Shown here piece after piece: positions 50,959-62,377 of a stretch of 64,000 nt of DNA (its first letter is position 1; every line of letters begins with the position of its first letter). Origin of the DNA: Janthinobacterium sp. 344 (GTDB lineage Bacteria; Pseudomonadota; Gammaproteobacteria; Burkholderiales; Burkholderiaceae_D). Position numbers and translations under genes: made by a program. The DNA is taken from positions 546,762 through 610,761 of the forward strand of contig NZ_FOKL01000001.1 in assembly GCF_900112025.1 (NCBI RefSeq), in the 5' to 3' direction. The notes below the pieces were generated by a model that worked only from the letters and a program-made list of their open reading frames with translations, was not told the origin of the DNA and ran no database searches.

Positions 50959-52305
50959 TTACTTGCTGGGCGTGCGTGCAAACGGATTTTTACCCGTGCG
51001 CAGCTCGATGCGCAATGGCGTGCCGACGAGCGCAAAGGTATCGCGGAAATGTTTTTCCAGATAGCGCTTGTACGGATCGCCAACGGCGTCCAGTGCATTG
51101 CCGTGAATAACGATCACAGGCGGGTTCATGCCGCCCTGGTGGGCATAGCGCAGCTTCGGACGAATCGAGCCCTTGCGGCGCGGCTCCTGCTTCTCCACGG
51201 CCTCGATCAGGGCGCGCGTCAGCTTCGGCGTCGACAGGTCGCACATGGCGGCCGCATACGCGGCGTTGAGCGACTTCATCAGTGGACCGATGTTGGTGCC
51301 CTTCAGCGCGGAAATGAAATGCATCTGCGCGAACGAGAGGAAATCGAGCTTGCGGTCGATATCGATCTTGATCTCGTCACGCTGGTGCGATTGCAAGCCA
51401 TCCCATTTGTTCACGGCCACCACCAGCGCGCGGCCCGATTCCAGGATGAAGCCGGCGATATGCGCGTCCTGCTCGGAAATATCCTGCTGCGCGTCGAGCA
51501 TCAGCACCACCACGTTGGCTTCGGAAATCGACTGCAGGGTTTTCACCACCGAGAACTTCTCGATCGCTTCAAACACCTTGCCGCGGCGGCGGATACCGGC
51601 CGTATCGATCAGGGTGTATTGCTGGCCATCGCGCTCGAACGGAATCTCGATCGAGTCGCGCGTCGTGCCCGGCATGTCGAAGGCGATCACGCGCTCTTCG
51701 CCCAGCAGGGTGTTGATGAGCGTCGACTTGCCCACGTTCGGACGGCCCACGAGGGCGATCTTGATGCCGCGGTCGGTCTTTTCCAGCTCTTCAGGCTCAT
51801 CCGGACGCTGCGCGAACGCCAGGTCCAGCATCACTTCGACGAGGTCGTTGACGCCGTCGCCGTGCGCCGACGAGATCGCATACGGATCGCCCATGCCCAA
51901 TTCATAGAATTCGGACACGACGGCCGTGTAGCGCATGCCTTCGCTTTTGTTGACCACCAACAAGACCGGACGACCGCTCTTGCGCAGGAAGTCGACGATG
52001 GTCTTGTCATGCGGGGTCAGGCCCTGACGGCCGTCCACGATGAACACCACCACGTCGGCCTCGGCCACGGCCTGCTTGGTCTGCAGGGCCATCTGGTGCA
52101 TGATGCCTTCCTTGGCGACGGGTTCGAAACCACCCGTATCGATGACCAGGAAGGGACGTTCGCCGACACGGCCTTCGCCATAGTGACGATCGCGCGTCAA
52201 CCCAGGCAAATCCGCCACCAGCGCATCGCGCGAGCGGGTCAGACGATTGAATAAAGTCGATTTCCCAACATTGGGTCGACCTACTAGTGCAATTACCGGC
52301 TTCAT
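50959..52305 (-). CDS. der: ribosome biogenesis GTPase Der
   Basis: Der (EngA), 448 aa, a double-GTPase needed for 50S assembly. The two G domains start [14 protein letters not shown] (about 8-21) and [15 protein letters not shown] (about 187-201). G3 motifs are DTGG and DTAG, and the G4 motifs NKSE and NKWD. The KH-like C-terminal domain ends with [12 protein letters not shown]. It follows bamB by 5 bases, the standard betaproteobacterial order. Confidence 0.98.
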   Translation of the reverse strand: MKPVIALVGRPNVGKSTLFNRLTRSRDALVADLPGLTRDRHYGEGRVGERPFLVIDTGGFEPVAKEGIMHQMALQTKQAVAEADVVVFIVDGRQGLTPHDKTIVDFLRKSGRPVLLVVNKSEGMRYTAVVSEFYELGMGDPYAISSAHGDGVNDLVEVMLDLAFAQRPDEPEELEKTDRGIKIALVGRPNVGKSTLINTLLGEERVIAFDMPGTTRDSIEIPFERDGQQYTLIDTAGIRRRGKVFEAIEKFSVVKTLQSISEANVVVLMLDAQQDISEQDAHIAGFILESGRALVVAVNKWDGLQSHQRDEIKIDIDRKLDFLSFAQMHFISALKGTNIGPLMKSLNAAYAAAMCDLSTPKLTRALIEAVEKQEPRRKGSIRPKLRYAHQGGMNPPVIVIHGNALDAVGDPYKRYLEKHFRDTFALVGTPLRIELRTGKNPFARTPSK

Positions 52306-52310
52306 TTGTA

Positions 52311-53456
52311 TTACTCGACCGCGAGAGCGATCACTGTCCCTGATTGGGTTTGAAAAATCAAATTCGAACCGGCAACGACGGGAGCCGAAACAATCGGACT
52401 GCCGTCGGTGCTGACCCGACCTATTAATGCGCCATCTTCCCGTGACAGGAAGTGGATATAACCTTGATAGTCGCCGACGGCAACGCTGCGGCCAAACGAG
52501 GCCGGCGTCGACAGGCGGCGGCGCGCCAGCGCATCATTCTTCCACGCGCTCTGGCCACCGTCGCGGCTGAATGCCACCACGGCGCCCTGGTCGTCGGCGG
52601 TAAACACGAAACGCTGGTCGACGGCCACGCCCACATCGGACGAGATTGGCTTGGTCCAGCGCGGCACGCCCGTGGCGGCGTCAAAACAGCCCGCCTTGCC
52701 CTGGTAGGTGACGGTGCACACTTCGCTTTCAAACACCACCGGCGTGCCGGCGATGTCGGAGACACGCTCCAGTTCGGTGGCGCCGCGCGGTTCGCTGACG
52801 ACGATTTCCCAGCGTACCACACCGGTCGCCGCCGTCAGTGCCAGCAGCTTGCCGCCCGGCTGGGCCACATACACGTTGGCGCCGCCCAGCACCATGCCCG
52901 GCGCATTGCGCAAGGTCAATGCCGGCGTGGCGCGCTGCACGGTCCACTTGCGCTCGCCCGTCTTGGCGTCGAAGCCGACGATGCGGTTGTCCACGCTGCG
53001 CACCACCACCACGCCCTGGCCCACCACTGGCGGCGTCAGCACTTCGCTGGACGCCTGCGCCTTCCACAGCTGCTTGCCATCCGCGTCGAATGCCAGCACG
53101 GCACCCTTGGCGGCGCCCACGGCCACGACCGTGCCATCGCTGCCGGCGCTCGAGGTGATATCGCTGCCGGCCTTGATGCGCCAGGTTTCACGGCCGCTGG
53201 CCGCATCCAGGCGCGCCAGCGCGCCCTCGGCGTTGACCACGTACAGGCTGCTGCCCGCCAGCGCTGGCGAGAACGCATACACGCCGGCCTTGCCGATCGA
53301 ATATTTCCAGGCGTCGCGCACGGCGATGCTCGATTTTAACTCGACCAGCTTGGCCGGCTCGACTTTCGGATCTTTCGAGGCAAACGGGTTCCAGGACGAG
53401 CAACCGGCCATCAGGGCCAACAGGCTTGCAGCTACCAGCTTTTCAGTGACACGCAT
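52311..53456 (-). CDS. bamB: outer membrane protein assembly factor BamB
   Basis: BamB, 381 aa, the beta-propeller lipoprotein of the outer-membrane BAM complex. From ATG 53456 the signal is [17 protein letters not shown] with a lipobox before Cys about 19. PQQ/propeller repeats follow, for example [29 protein letters not shown] and [15 protein letters not shown]. An upstream in-frame ATG (53495) would add 13 non-conserved residues. It lies between the yfgM-like gene and der. Confidence 0.95.
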   Translation of the reverse strand: MRVTEKLVAASLLALMAGCSSWNPFASKDPKVEPAKLVELKSSIAVRDAWKYSIGKAGVYAFSPALAGSSLYVVNAEGALARLDAASGRETWRIKAGSDITSSAGSDGTVVAVGAAKGAVLAFDADGKQLWKAQASSEVLTPPVVGQGVVVVRSVDNRIVGFDAKTGERKWTVQRATPALTLRNAPGMVLGGANVYVAQPGGKLLALTAATGVVRWEIVVSEPRGATELERVSDIAGTPVVFESEVCTVTYQGKAGCFDAATGVPRWTKPISSDVGVAVDQRFVFTADDQGAVVAFSRDGGQSAWKNDALARRRLSTPASFGRSVAVGDYQGYIHFLSREDGALIGRVSTDGSPIVSAPVVAGSNLIFQTQSGTVIALAVE

Positions 53457-53539
53457 AAGTGTTATCCAACCTTTTTCTTGTACTTGTAAGGGCAAGACGG
53501 GCGGCGAGAACGCCGCGCCGCGAACCGTCAGTGTGCCTG

Positions 53540-54208
53540 TCAGGCGGCGGCCTTGTCAGCCTTGGCCTTGTCGTCCGGTACCGTACCGCCGATCGCTTCC
53601 AGCTTGACCTGGATCAATTGACGGCCTGGGTTGTTCTTGTCCGTCGCGGCCAGCGCGGCCAGGTAGGCGGTGCGGGCATCGGCCAGCTTGTTTTGCGCCA
53701 CCAGGATGTCGCCCTTGCGGTCGGCCACGGCGCCGGCAAATTGCGGCACGGAAGCCGTCGCCAGCACTTTCAGCGCTTCATCGTAGGCTTTCTCATCGAG
53801 CAGCACGCCGGCCAGGCGCAGCTTGGCGATGGCCTTGTACTCGTCCGTGCCATGCTCGGCCACCCATTGCAGCTGGGTCTTCGCCGTTTTCAGGTCATTC
53901 GCGTCGAACGCCACCTTGGCCGCGGCCAGGGCGCTCATCTGCGCGTAAGCCGTGCCGCTGAAGCGCGACTGCATGTCGCCGGCCGCGCGCATGACCTTGG
54001 CCGTGTCCTTGGCGGCGATGGCATTTTGCAATTCGTCGTACAGCTGGCCCGCTTGCGCCGCCTGGGTGCGCTGGTAGTACTGCCAGCCGGCCCAGCCGCT
54101 ATAACCTGCCAGCGCCACGATCAGGACCCAGGAGGTCAGATTGCCATTGCGCTGCCACCAGGCCTTGAGGGTTGCCAGTTGTTCTTGTTCTTCGTGATCG
54201 TATGCCAT
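53540..54208 (-). CDS. YfgM-like TPR protein (SecYEG ancillary)
   Basis: A 222-residue tetratricopeptide protein. The short cytoplasmic N-terminus EEQEQLATLKAWWQRNG precedes one membrane helix (LTSWVLIVALAGYSGWAGWQYY), and the periplasmic part is helical repeats (DTAKVMRAAGDMQSRF, DLKTAKTQLQWVAEHG, YDEALKVLATAS). This matches YfgM, which links the Sec translocon to periplasmic chaperones. The hisS-yfgM-bamB-der order confirms it. Confidence 0.93.
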   Translation of the reverse strand: MAYDHEEQEQLATLKAWWQRNGNLTSWVLIVALAGYSGWAGWQYYQRTQAAQAGQLYDELQNAIAAKDTAKVMRAAGDMQSRFSGTAYAQMSALAAAKVAFDANDLKTAKTQLQWVAEHGTDEYKAIAKLRLAGVLLDEKAYDEALKVLATASVPQFAGAVADRKGDILVAQNKLADARTAYLAALAATDKNNPGRQLIQVKLEAIGGTVPDDKAKADKAAA

Positions 54209-54261
54209 GGTCGTCAGTTTTAATGAGTAGTTGATCGAGGGTAGAACTGTGTTGCTTCAAA

Positions 54262-55623
54262 TCAGTGGTGGTGATGCACGTGGCCGCCAGGACCGTGGTC
54301 ATGGCCGCAGTCATGGTCGCCGATGATCTGGTCCACCACGTAATCGACGACATCGTCGAACGGCACCGTGCTTTGCTGCGCGCCCGCATCGGCTTCGCGC
54401 ATGGCTTTCACCGTGGCGACGTTATTGGCGATTTCATCGTCGCCCATGATCACGGCAAACGCCGCGCCGCTGGCGTCGGCCTTTTTCATTTGCGTCTTGA
54501 AGCTGCCGCCGCCGTTGCTCGCTGCGCAATGTAGCACAACGTCCAGGCCCGCATCGCGAATCCGCTCGGCCAGCACGAACGCTTGCAAGCCTGCCTGCTC
54601 GCCCTGGTGCACCAGGTAGACGTCGCACTGGGCCGGCGCTTCCGGCTCGGCCGCGTCCTTCATCAGCAGCACCAGGCGTTCCACGCCCATGCCGAAACCG
54701 ACGGCGGGCGTCGGCTTGCCGCCGAACATTTCCACCATGCCGTCATAGCGGCCGCCGGCGCACACCGTGCCTTGCGCGCCCAGTTTGTCGCTGACCCACT
54801 CGAACACCGTGCGGTTGTAGTAATCGAGGCCGCGCACCAGGCGTGGATTGATGGTGAACGGGATATTGTTGTGGTTCAAGATCTTCTGTACGCCGTGGAA
54901 GTGCGCCAGCGATTCCTCGCCCAGGTAGTCCAGCAGCTTCGGCGCGCCGTTGACCAGGTCCTGCATGGCAGGATTCTTGGTGTCGAGGATGCGCAGCGGA
55001 TTGCTGTGCAGGCGGCGCTTGGCTTCCTCGTCGAGCAGCTCGCTGTGGCTTTCCAGGTAGGTGATCAGGTCGGCGCGGTGGCGCAGGCGCTCGGCCGCGT
55101 CGCCGATCGAGTTCAGTTCCAGGCGGATGCCTTCCAGGCCCAAGTCATCCCACAGGCGGCGCGACAGCATGATGATCTCGGCGTCGATATCCGGGCCCGT
55201 GAAACCGATGGCTTCCACGCCGAACTGGTGGAACTGGCGGTAGCGGCCCTTCTGCGGACGCTCGTGGCGGAACATCTGGCCCTTGTACCACAGGCGCTTC
55301 GGGCCTTCGTAGACGAGGTTGTGCTCGACCACGGCGCGCACCACGCCGGCCGTGCCTTCAGGGCGCAGGGTCAGGTTGTCGCCGTTCATCGAATCGGTGA
55401 ACGAATACATTTCCTTTTCCACGATATCGGTGACGGCGCCGATGGCGCGCGCGAACAATTTCGTCTCTTCCACGATCGGCGTGCGGATCTGCTGGAAGCC
55501 ATAGCTTTGCAGCACGGATTGGGCCGTGTTTTCAAACAATTCCCACAGCGGGGCGTCGGCCGGCAGCACGTCGTTCATGCCTTTCACGCCGGTGATTTTC
55601 TCTGCTTTTTTATTTTCGGACAT
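54262..55623 (-). CDS. hisS: histidyl-tRNA synthetase with a histidine-rich C-terminal tail
   Basis: HisRS, 453 aa, charges tRNA-His. The N-terminus has [17 protein letters not shown] (motif 1 region), [13 protein letters not shown] (motif 2), and [15 protein letters not shown] with [24 protein letters not shown] is motif 3. The anticodon domain runs from about 340. The odd feature is the last 17 residues, of which 8 are His (starting HDCGHDHG, ending HVHHHH); E. coli HisRS has nothing like it. The tail could bind metal or make the enzyme's own translation sensitive to histidine supply. It starts at ATG 55623, 32 bases after ispG ends. Confidence 0.97.
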   Translation of the reverse strand: MSENKKAEKITGVKGMNDVLPADAPLWELFENTAQSVLQSYGFQQIRTPIVEETKLFARAIGAVTDIVEKEMYSFTDSMNGDNLTLRPEGTAGVVRAVVEHNLVYEGPKRLWYKGQMFRHERPQKGRYRQFHQFGVEAIGFTGPDIDAEIIMLSRRLWDDLGLEGIRLELNSIGDAAERLRHRADLITYLESHSELLDEEAKRRLHSNPLRILDTKNPAMQDLVNGAPKLLDYLGEESLAHFHGVQKILNHNNIPFTINPRLVRGLDYYNRTVFEWVSDKLGAQGTVCAGGRYDGMVEMFGGKPTPAVGFGMGVERLVLLMKDAAEPEAPAQCDVYLVHQGEQAGLQAFVLAERIRDAGLDVVLHCAASNGGGSFKTQMKKADASGAAFAVIMGDDEIANNVATVKAMREADAGAQQSTVPFDDVVDYVVDQIIGDHDCGHDHGPGGHVHHHH

Positions 55624-55655
55624 AGTGTTCTTCTTTGCTTTTGATCGGATCAGGC

Positions 55656-56924
<1,269 letters not shown>

Positions 56925-56962
56925 AATATTATCTTCTGAGTTTGCTTGAACGATTACTGCAA

Positions 56963-57940
56963 TTATTTGATGCTGACACGCGAAATCGTGCCACCGGCCA
57001 CTGTCGGCAGATCCAGCTTGGCGCCGCGCAAGGTTGCCTGCACGACACCCGGCTTGCCCACCACCAAAGTGGCAGGACCCGTGATATCGAACGTTTCCGT
57101 GCTGCCCGCCTTGACCATGCGCGAAATCAGCGGAGAAGCGCCGGGACGGCGGATCTCGACCCAGGAATCCTGCTCCACCTTCAGCACCAGCGCATTCGCG
57201 CCCACGGCCGCGGCCGCAACGGGCGGCGTGGCGGCGGCCGTCGCCGCTGTCGCCGGCGCTGGCACGGCCGCTGGCGGCACCACGGCGGCGGGCGCCGAGG
57301 CGATGGCGGACGCGGCGGGCGCACCCGTCTGCGTATCGTTGCCTGGCGGCGGCGGCACGGAAATCAGCGGCACGGACGGCGTCTGCACGGGCGTCAAGTC
57401 CTGGCCCGGCTTGATCAGGGTCGTTTCCACGGGGCCCACGTCCGCGTGCGGCGCTTCCTTCTCCGCGTGCGAGGACAGCAGGCTGGCCGGCACATAGCCG
57501 AGTTTATAGGCGCCAAAGGCGGCCGCCACGACGACGGCCACGGCGCCGGCGATCCAGAGGGGCGTCTGGTTCGACGAACGCTGCGTCATCGACGGGAAGC
57601 GCGATTCGGAAAACGTGGCGGAAATCTCGCGCCGCACGGGCGCGGCCGGGTCTTGCGCCGGCGCCGGATGGACTTCGATCATGGCCACCAGCGGCGCGGC
57701 GTCGAGACGCACCACCTTGGCGTAGGCGCGCACGAAACCGCGCACCACGGCCAGGTTCGGCAAGGCCGCCATGTCGCCCTCTTCCAGCGCGATCACCTGG
57801 CGCGGCGCCAGCTTGAGCTGGTCCGCCACCTGTTCCACCGGCCAGCCCAGCGCTTCGCGCTGTGCCTTCAACTGCGCGCCTGCCGACGCCAGATTGCCCT
57901 GGGGCTGCTGCTGAGGCGTTTCTGCCCACTCTGAATTCAT
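56963..57940 (-). CDS. rodZ: RodZ-like cytoskeletal/helix-turn-helix protein
   Basis: A 325-residue RodZ-type protein that links MreB to the inner membrane in rod-shape control. The N-terminal HTH_25 domain (about 18-85) reads [34 protein letters not shown] single helix ([25 protein letters not shown], about 115-139) follows, then an Ala/Pro-rich linker and the C-terminal DUF4115 beta domain ([15 protein letters not shown]...LVVGKPG). I use ATG 57940 because AGGGA precedes it; ATG 57961 overlaps pilW and is also possible. It sits between pilW and ispG. Confidence 0.92.
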   Translation of the reverse strand: MNSEWAETPQQQPQGNLASAGAQLKAQREALGWPVEQVADQLKLAPRQVIALEEGDMAALPNLAVVRGFVRAYAKVVRLDAAPLVAMIEVHPAPAQDPAAPVRREISATFSESRFPSMTQRSSNQTPLWIAGAVAVVVAAAFGAYKLGYVPASLLSSHAEKEAPHADVGPVETTLIKPGQDLTPVQTPSVPLISVPPPPGNDTQTGAPAASAIASAPAAVVPPAAVPAPATAATAAATPPVAAAAVGANALVLKVEQDSWVEIRRPGASPLISRMVKAGSTETFDITGPATLVVGKPGVVQATLRGAKLDLPTVAGGTISRVSIK

Positions 57941-57953
57941 TGGTATCCCTGTC

Positions 57954-58730
57954 TCACTCATCAAACGCCCCACTTTGATAAGCAGCATATTCGGACGAGC
58001 CGGAATGGTGGTTGCGCAAATGCGCCCCCAGGCCAGCTTCCGCACCCGCATCCCCGAGCTTATGCTGCACCTTGATCCCGAGCCACAGCACATCGGCCGT
58101 CTGGCTCTCCATTGTCGCTACTTTACCGAGCCGTTCAAGATAATAAGCGGCGTGCCGGTAGTCTTGCTGTTGGTAATACACGCGCACCAGGCCGGCATAG
58201 GTGATGGCCGCGCCGGGTGCGATGCGCTCCGCCTTGAGCCAGTAGCCGGCGGCGCGCGGGTAATCTTTCATGGCCAGGCTGCACGCCGCCGCATTATGCA
58301 GCGCCAGTTCAGGCGTGGCATAGGCGGCATCTTGCACTGCGGCATCGAAATACGCCAGCGATTGCGCCGCGCGCCCCGTCTGGCACAGAAACAGGCCATA
58401 ATTATTGCTCAACTCGGGATTGTGGGGCGCAAGGCGCAATGCGTAAAGAAAATCTTTTTCAGCAGCCACCGGTTGGCGCAGGGCGGCAAAAATCAGGGCG
58501 CGCATGCCGCGCACCTGGGCGTCGTCCGGCACCAGCCGCACCGCCTGCTCCGCTTCGGCCAACGCCACCACAAACTGGTCCTGCATATAATAGGCGCTGG
58601 CCAACTGCAAGCGCAAGGCGGCGCGCTGCTCGACAGAGGCTGCTTGATCCTTGTCCGCGGCGGAAGCACAGCCGACCAGCAGCACAGCCAGGCTAACAGC
58701 GGCCACAGCGAGTGAGCGATGGTAAGCCAT
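57954..58730 (-). CDS. pilW: type IV pilus biogenesis/stability lipoprotein PilW (PilF)
   Basis: A 258-residue TPR lipoprotein, the pilotin for the PilQ secretin. The signal RSLAVAAVSLAVLLVGC ends in a lipobox Cys. TPR units follow (QLASAYYMQDQFVVALAEAEQAVRLVPDDA, AEKDFLYALRLAPHNPELSNNYGLFLCQTG, HNAAACSLAMKDYPRAAGYW). ATG 58730 is my choice; ATG 58742, which overlaps the rlmN stop as TGATG, would add four residues. Its 3' end overlaps one possible rodZ start. Confidence 0.92.
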   Translation of the reverse strand: MAYHRSLAVAAVSLAVLLVGCASAADKDQAASVEQRAALRLQLASAYYMQDQFVVALAEAEQAVRLVPDDAQVRGMRALIFAALRQPVAAEKDFLYALRLAPHNPELSNNYGLFLCQTGRAAQSLAYFDAAVQDAAYATPELALHNAAACSLAMKDYPRAAGYWLKAERIAPGAAITYAGLVRVYYQQQDYRHAAYYLERLGKVATMESQTADVLWLGIKVQHKLGDAGAEAGLGAHLRNHHSGSSEYAAYQSGAFDE

Positions 58731-58741
58731 GCCTTCCCCCA

Positions 58742-59917
58742 TCAGGAGCGGATCTCCACGATCTTGCCGAAATTGGCACCAAACTTTTGCTGGTATTCCG
58801 TCATCTTTTCCATGCGTTCCTGCACCCGGGTGCGGTCCTTGACTTCGCCGGCCAGCTGGCCGCAGGCCGCATCGATATCGTCGCCGCGCGTCTTGCGCAC
58901 GGTGGTGATGATGCCGCCATCCATCAGCACCTGGGCAAAGGCCTTGATGCGCGGGTTTTTCGAGCGGAACAGGCCCGACTCGGGGAAGGGATTGAACGGG
59001 ATCAGGTTGAACTTGCAGTTCACGCCGAACTCGCGGTCTTGCACCAGCGCCAGCAGTTCGCGCGCGTGCTCGTCGCTGTCATTGACGCCATCGAGCATGC
59101 AGTATTCGAAGGTGATGAAATCGCGCGGGGCGAATTCCAGGTAGCGCTTGCAGGCCGCCATCAATTCCTTCAGCGGGTATTTCTTGTTCAGTGGAATCAG
59201 CCCATCGCGCAAGGTGTCGTTCGAGGCGTGCAGCGAGACGGCCAGGGCCACCGGCACTTCCTGCGACAGCTTGTCCATCATGGGCACCACGCCCGAGGTC
59301 GACAGGGTCACGCGGCGGCGCGACAGGCCGTAGGCGTTGTCGTCGAGCATCAATTTCAGGGCCGTGACGGTGGGCTCGAAGTTCAGCAGCGGTTCGCCCA
59401 TGCCCATCATCACCACGTTGGTGATCTGGCGCTCGCCTTTCGGGCCCGGCTCGATGCCCTTGGTGCGGCGCAATTGGAATTCCGCCATCCACAGCTGGCC
59501 GATGATTTCGCCCACGGACAGGTTGCGGTTGAAGCCTTGCTTGCCCGTCGAGCAGAAACGGCAGTTCACGGCGCAGCCGGCCTGGGTCGAGATGCACAGG
59601 GTGCCGCGGTTGTCTTCCGGAATGAACACGGTTTCCACGGCATTGCCATTGCCCACGTCGACCAGCCACTTGCGCGTGCCATCCGTCGACGTATGGTCGC
59701 TGATGATGGCCGGGGCGCGCACTTCGGCGCGCGTGGCCAGCTTGTCGCGCAGCGACTTGGCCAGGTCCGTCATGGCGTCGAAATCGGACGCGCCGAACTG
59801 GTGTATCCAACGTTGCAATTGTTTCGCACGAAACGGTTTCTCCCCCAACTCGGCGCAATAGGCGATGAGTTGCGCGGGATCGAGGTCCAGCAAGTTGGTG
59901 AGGGTCGTCGTATTCAT
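58742..59917 (-). CDS. rlmN: 23S rRNA/tRNA m2A methyltransferase RlmN
   Basis: RlmN, 391 aa, a radical SAM enzyme that methylates A2503 of 23S rRNA and A37 of some tRNAs. The cluster motif is [11 protein letters not shown] (Cys-x3-Cys-x2-Cys), preceded by [23 protein letters not shown] and [15 protein letters not shown] follow, and a C-terminal CGQLAGEV carries the mechanistic cysteine. It lies between ndk and pilW in the usual order. Confidence 0.97.
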   Translation of the reverse strand: MNTTTLTNLLDLDPAQLIAYCAELGEKPFRAKQLQRWIHQFGASDFDAMTDLAKSLRDKLATRAEVRAPAIISDHTSTDGTRKWLVDVGNGNAVETVFIPEDNRGTLCISTQAGCAVNCRFCSTGKQGFNRNLSVGEIIGQLWMAEFQLRRTKGIEPGPKGERQITNVVMMGMGEPLLNFEPTVTALKLMLDDNAYGLSRRRVTLSTSGVVPMMDKLSQEVPVALAVSLHASNDTLRDGLIPLNKKYPLKELMAACKRYLEFAPRDFITFEYCMLDGVNDSDEHARELLALVQDREFGVNCKFNLIPFNPFPESGLFRSKNPRIKAFAQVLMDGGIITTVRKTRGDDIDAACGQLAGEVKDRTRVQERMEKMTEYQQKFGANFGKIVEIRS

Positions 59918-60009
59918 GATCTTGTCTATTCTAAAAATCCGTCCCCGCGCGCAGCGGGAGCGAAAACTCCACAGCGCAGCGGGAACAGGGGGTGATAAGT
60001 TATTTCACA

Positions 60010-60036
60010 GATAACGCCAGGAAATAACGTTATCTA
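60010..60036. repeat. inverted repeat AGATAACG / CGTTATCT downstream of ndk
   Basis: Perfect 8-base arms with an 11-base loop, 6 bases past the ndk stop. No T-tract follows on the minus strand, so it may be a stability hairpin or processing site rather than a terminator. Confidence 0.4.
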
Positions 60037-60042
60037 AGGCAA

Positions 60043-60459
60043 TTAAGCCTTCAGTTCTGGGAAGAAGTAAGCGATTTCCACTTTAGCAGCTTCGACAGCG
60101 TCGGAGCCGTGCACGGCGTTGGCGTCGATCGAATCGGCGAAATCGGCGCGGATCGTGCCTTTTTCTGCTTTCTTCGGATCGGTCGCGCCCATCAGGTCAC
60201 GGTGGGCCAGAACGGCGTTTTCGCCTTCCAGGGCTTGGATCATGACTGGACCGGAAACCATGAAGTCAACCAGGTCCTTGAAGAAGCCGCGCTCTTTGTG
60301 CGCTGCGTAGAAGCCTTCGGCTTGTTCGCGGGTCAGTTGGGTCATGCGCGCAGCGATGATTTTCAAGCCAGCGTTTTCAAAACGGGTGTAGATTTGACCG
60401 ATTACGTTTTTTGCAACTGCGTCTGGTTTGATGATCGACAGGGTGCGTTCGATTGCCAT
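60043..60459 (-). CDS. ndk: nucleoside diphosphate kinase
   Basis: Ndk, 138 aa, balances nucleoside triphosphate pools by phosphate transfer through an active-site histidine. It starts [17 protein letters not shown], and the catalytic segment is [20 protein letters not shown] (His about 114). The ATG at 60459 gives the normal family start; the in-frame upstream extension is not conserved. It heads the long minus-strand housekeeping run. Confidence 0.98.
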   Translation of the reverse strand: MAIERTLSIIKPDAVAKNVIGQIYTRFENAGLKIIAARMTQLTREQAEGFYAAHKERGFFKDLVDFMVSGPVMIQALEGENAVLAHRDLMGATDPKKAEKGTIRADFADSIDANAVHGSDAVEAAKVEIAYFFPELKA

Positions 60460-60612
60460 GTGTGAAAACTCCAATAAAAAGAAAGGTTTAAAACGGTAAA
60501 TTGATAACTCAATCAACCTTTGATTTTACCATACTCCACCCCATATCACCCAGAGAGGCAGGGGGCATCCTTGCGCACCGCCTGGGTTTAATGAAATCTT
60601 AAGCTGGTTTTT

Positions 60613-60640
60613 TTGTAAAAACCGGGGTCCATGCTATCCT
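60613..60640 (+). promoter_or_regulatory. candidate sigma-70 promoter of the YccA-like gene
   Basis: TTGTAA (60613-60618), 16-base spacer, TATCCT (60635-60640), 40 bases before the ATG. Confidence 0.45.
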
Positions 60641-60680
60641 TGGGCAAAGTAGTAATTTGAATTGACAACACGGAGGCACT

Positions 60681-61367
60681 ATGAATCAGAACATGCAACG
60701 CACCTTTGACCTGTCGGGGGGCATGCAGCAAGTCCGCCACCAGGTCTTGCGCAACACTTACTGGCTGCTGGCACTGTCCATGATACCGACCGTGCTGGGC
60801 GCCTTCATCGGCGTGCAAATGCATTTGCCGATGCTGACCGGCGGCATGGGCTTCATCATCTTCATGGCCGTCGCTTTCGGCTTCATGTACGCGATCGAGA
60901 AGACCAAGAACTCGGGCCTGGGCGTCGCCGTCCTGCTGGGCTTCACCTTCTTCATGGGCCTGATGCTCACGCCTATCCTGACGCGCACGCTCGGCTACTC
61001 GAACGGCGGCATGCTGATCATGACGGCGTTCGGCGGCACGGCCACCATCCTGGCCGTCATGGCGACGATTGCCACGGTGTCGAAGCGCGATTTTTCCGCG
61101 ATGGGCAAATGGCTGTTCGCCGGCGTGATCGTGCTGATCCTGGCATCGGTGGCGAACATTTTCCTGGGCCTGTCGGCACTGTCGATCGTGATCTCCATGG
61201 TCGCCATCGCCATCTTCTCGGCCTACATCCTGTATGACGTGCAGCAGATCATCAACGGCGGCGAGACCAACTACATCTCGGCCACCCTGCGCATCTACCT
61301 GGACGTGTACAACATCTTTACCAGCCTGTTGTCGCTCCTGGGCTTCGCCGGCGGCAGCCGCGACTAA
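60681..61367 (+). CDS. BAX inhibitor-1/YccA family membrane protein
   Basis: A 228-residue seven-helix inner-membrane protein of the Bax-inhibitor-1 family. The N-terminal NTYWLLALSMIPTVLGAFIG starts the bundle, and the C-terminal pair FSAYILYDVQQIINGGETNYISATLRIYLDVYNIF carries the acidic residues thought to form a pH-gated calcium leak. E. coli YccA modulates FtsH, and HflKC genes are in the same window, but the link is only contextual. GGAGG lies before the ATG, and a terminator follows. Confidence 0.92.
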   Translation: MNQNMQRTFDLSGGMQQVRHQVLRNTYWLLALSMIPTVLGAFIGVQMHLPMLTGGMGFIIFMAVAFGFMYAIEKTKNSGLGVAVLLGFTFFMGLMLTPILTRTLGYSNGGMLIMTAFGGTATILAVMATIATVSKRDFSAMGKWLFAGVIVLILASVANIFLGLSALSIVISMVAIAIFSAYILYDVQQIINGGETNYISATLRIYLDVYNIFTSLLSLLGFAGGSRD

Positions 61368-61479
61368 GCGCTAGCGCGAAAACGCCCAGGGCGGCGTCGC
61401 AGTGCCTCGCCGTACCAGTCGTACTGTCTTCGGCACCGCACCTCGCCCTGAACGTTTTATGCGCCAGAGCATGAAAATA

Positions 61480-61507
61480 AAAGCCGACCCTCGGGTCGGC
61501 TTTTTTA
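61480..61507. terminator. intrinsic terminator between the YccA-like and LysR genes
   Basis: Stem AAAGCCGACCC / GGGTCGGCTTT with a 2-3 base loop and T-run on the plus strand. The A-run on its left lets it also serve the converging LysR transcript. Confidence 0.88.
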
Positions 61508-61519
61508 CGTCTGCAGCAT

Positions 61520-62365
61520 CTACCTGACCTTCTCCGCGACGTCGAGCAGGCAGGCGCGGGCGCGGTCCAGGGTGGGATTGTCGCGCTGGGCCGCATACAC
61601 GGCGTAGGCCGAATGCGAGAATTCGGGCGCGTCGCGCACGCGGTGCAGCAAGCCCGCATCGAGGTAGGGCTGGGCCGAGCCGATGCGGAAGTAGCTGGCG
61701 CCACCCACCTCCAGCAAATACACGAGGGCCAGCGGCCCCAGCGAGATGGACACGGGCGGGCTGCTCAGTTCCGGGTAGGCCGCCTGGTGGTTGGCCGCAA
61801 AGGCCGGCCCCCAGTCCACGTACACGTAGGTGTCGGCATGCATCTGCCCGTCGTCGCGCGTCGTGACCATCACGAGTTTCTCCTCGGCCAGCAGTTCGCT
61901 GACGAGGCCGGGGCGCTGCGGCGGGTTGTACAGCACGGCCAGGTCCAGCGAACCGTCGTGCACGGCGTCGAGCAGGCGCGCGGGGCTGTCGACTTCCGCG
62001 CGCAGGGCGATCTCGGGGCAGTCGCGGCTCATGCGGATCAGCCAGTCGCCCAGCAGCGGCTGCCACAGGCTCAGCTCGCAGCCGATGCTGACGGCGTCAT
62101 CGCGCCCCGGCGGCAGGGCCACCTGGTGGCGCGCCCGCTCCCACACCTGCACCATGGTGGCCGCGTGGCGCAAGAAACGTTCGCCGGCCGACGTCAGGCG
62201 CGCGCCCGCCTTGTTGCGCACGAACAGCTGGCGCCCCAGTTGCTGCTCCAGGGTGCGGATGCGGGCGCTGACGGCCGTCTGCGTCACGTGCATGCGTTCG
62301 GCCGCCATGATGAAGCTGCCGCAGGAAGCCACTTCCAGGAAGGTACGTGCTTGATTGATATCCAT
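61520..62365 (-). CDS. LysR family transcriptional regulator
   Basis: A 281-residue LysR regulator. HTH: QARTFLEVASCGSFIMAAERMHVTQTAVSARIRTLEQQLG. The effector domain (about 88-280) is shorter than usual by a few residues but has both lobes. ATG 62365 is used; a TTG one codon upstream is possible. It lies 12 bases after the cyclopropane synthase stop on the same strand, so the two are cotranscribed, which is less usual than divergent LysR placement. Target not evident, perhaps its own operon. Confidence 0.9.
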   Translation of the reverse strand: MDINQARTFLEVASCGSFIMAAERMHVTQTAVSARIRTLEQQLGRQLFVRNKAGARLTSAGERFLRHAATMVQVWERARHQVALPPGRDDAVSIGCELSLWQPLLGDWLIRMSRDCPEIALRAEVDSPARLLDAVHDGSLDLAVLYNPPQRPGLVSELLAEEKLVMVTTRDDGQMHADTYVYVDWGPAFAANHQAAYPELSSPPVSISLGPLALVYLLEVGGASYFRIGSAQPYLDAGLLHRVRDAPEFSHSAYAVYAAQRDNPTLDRARACLLDVAEKVR

Positions 62366-62377
62366 CAAGCCATGATA

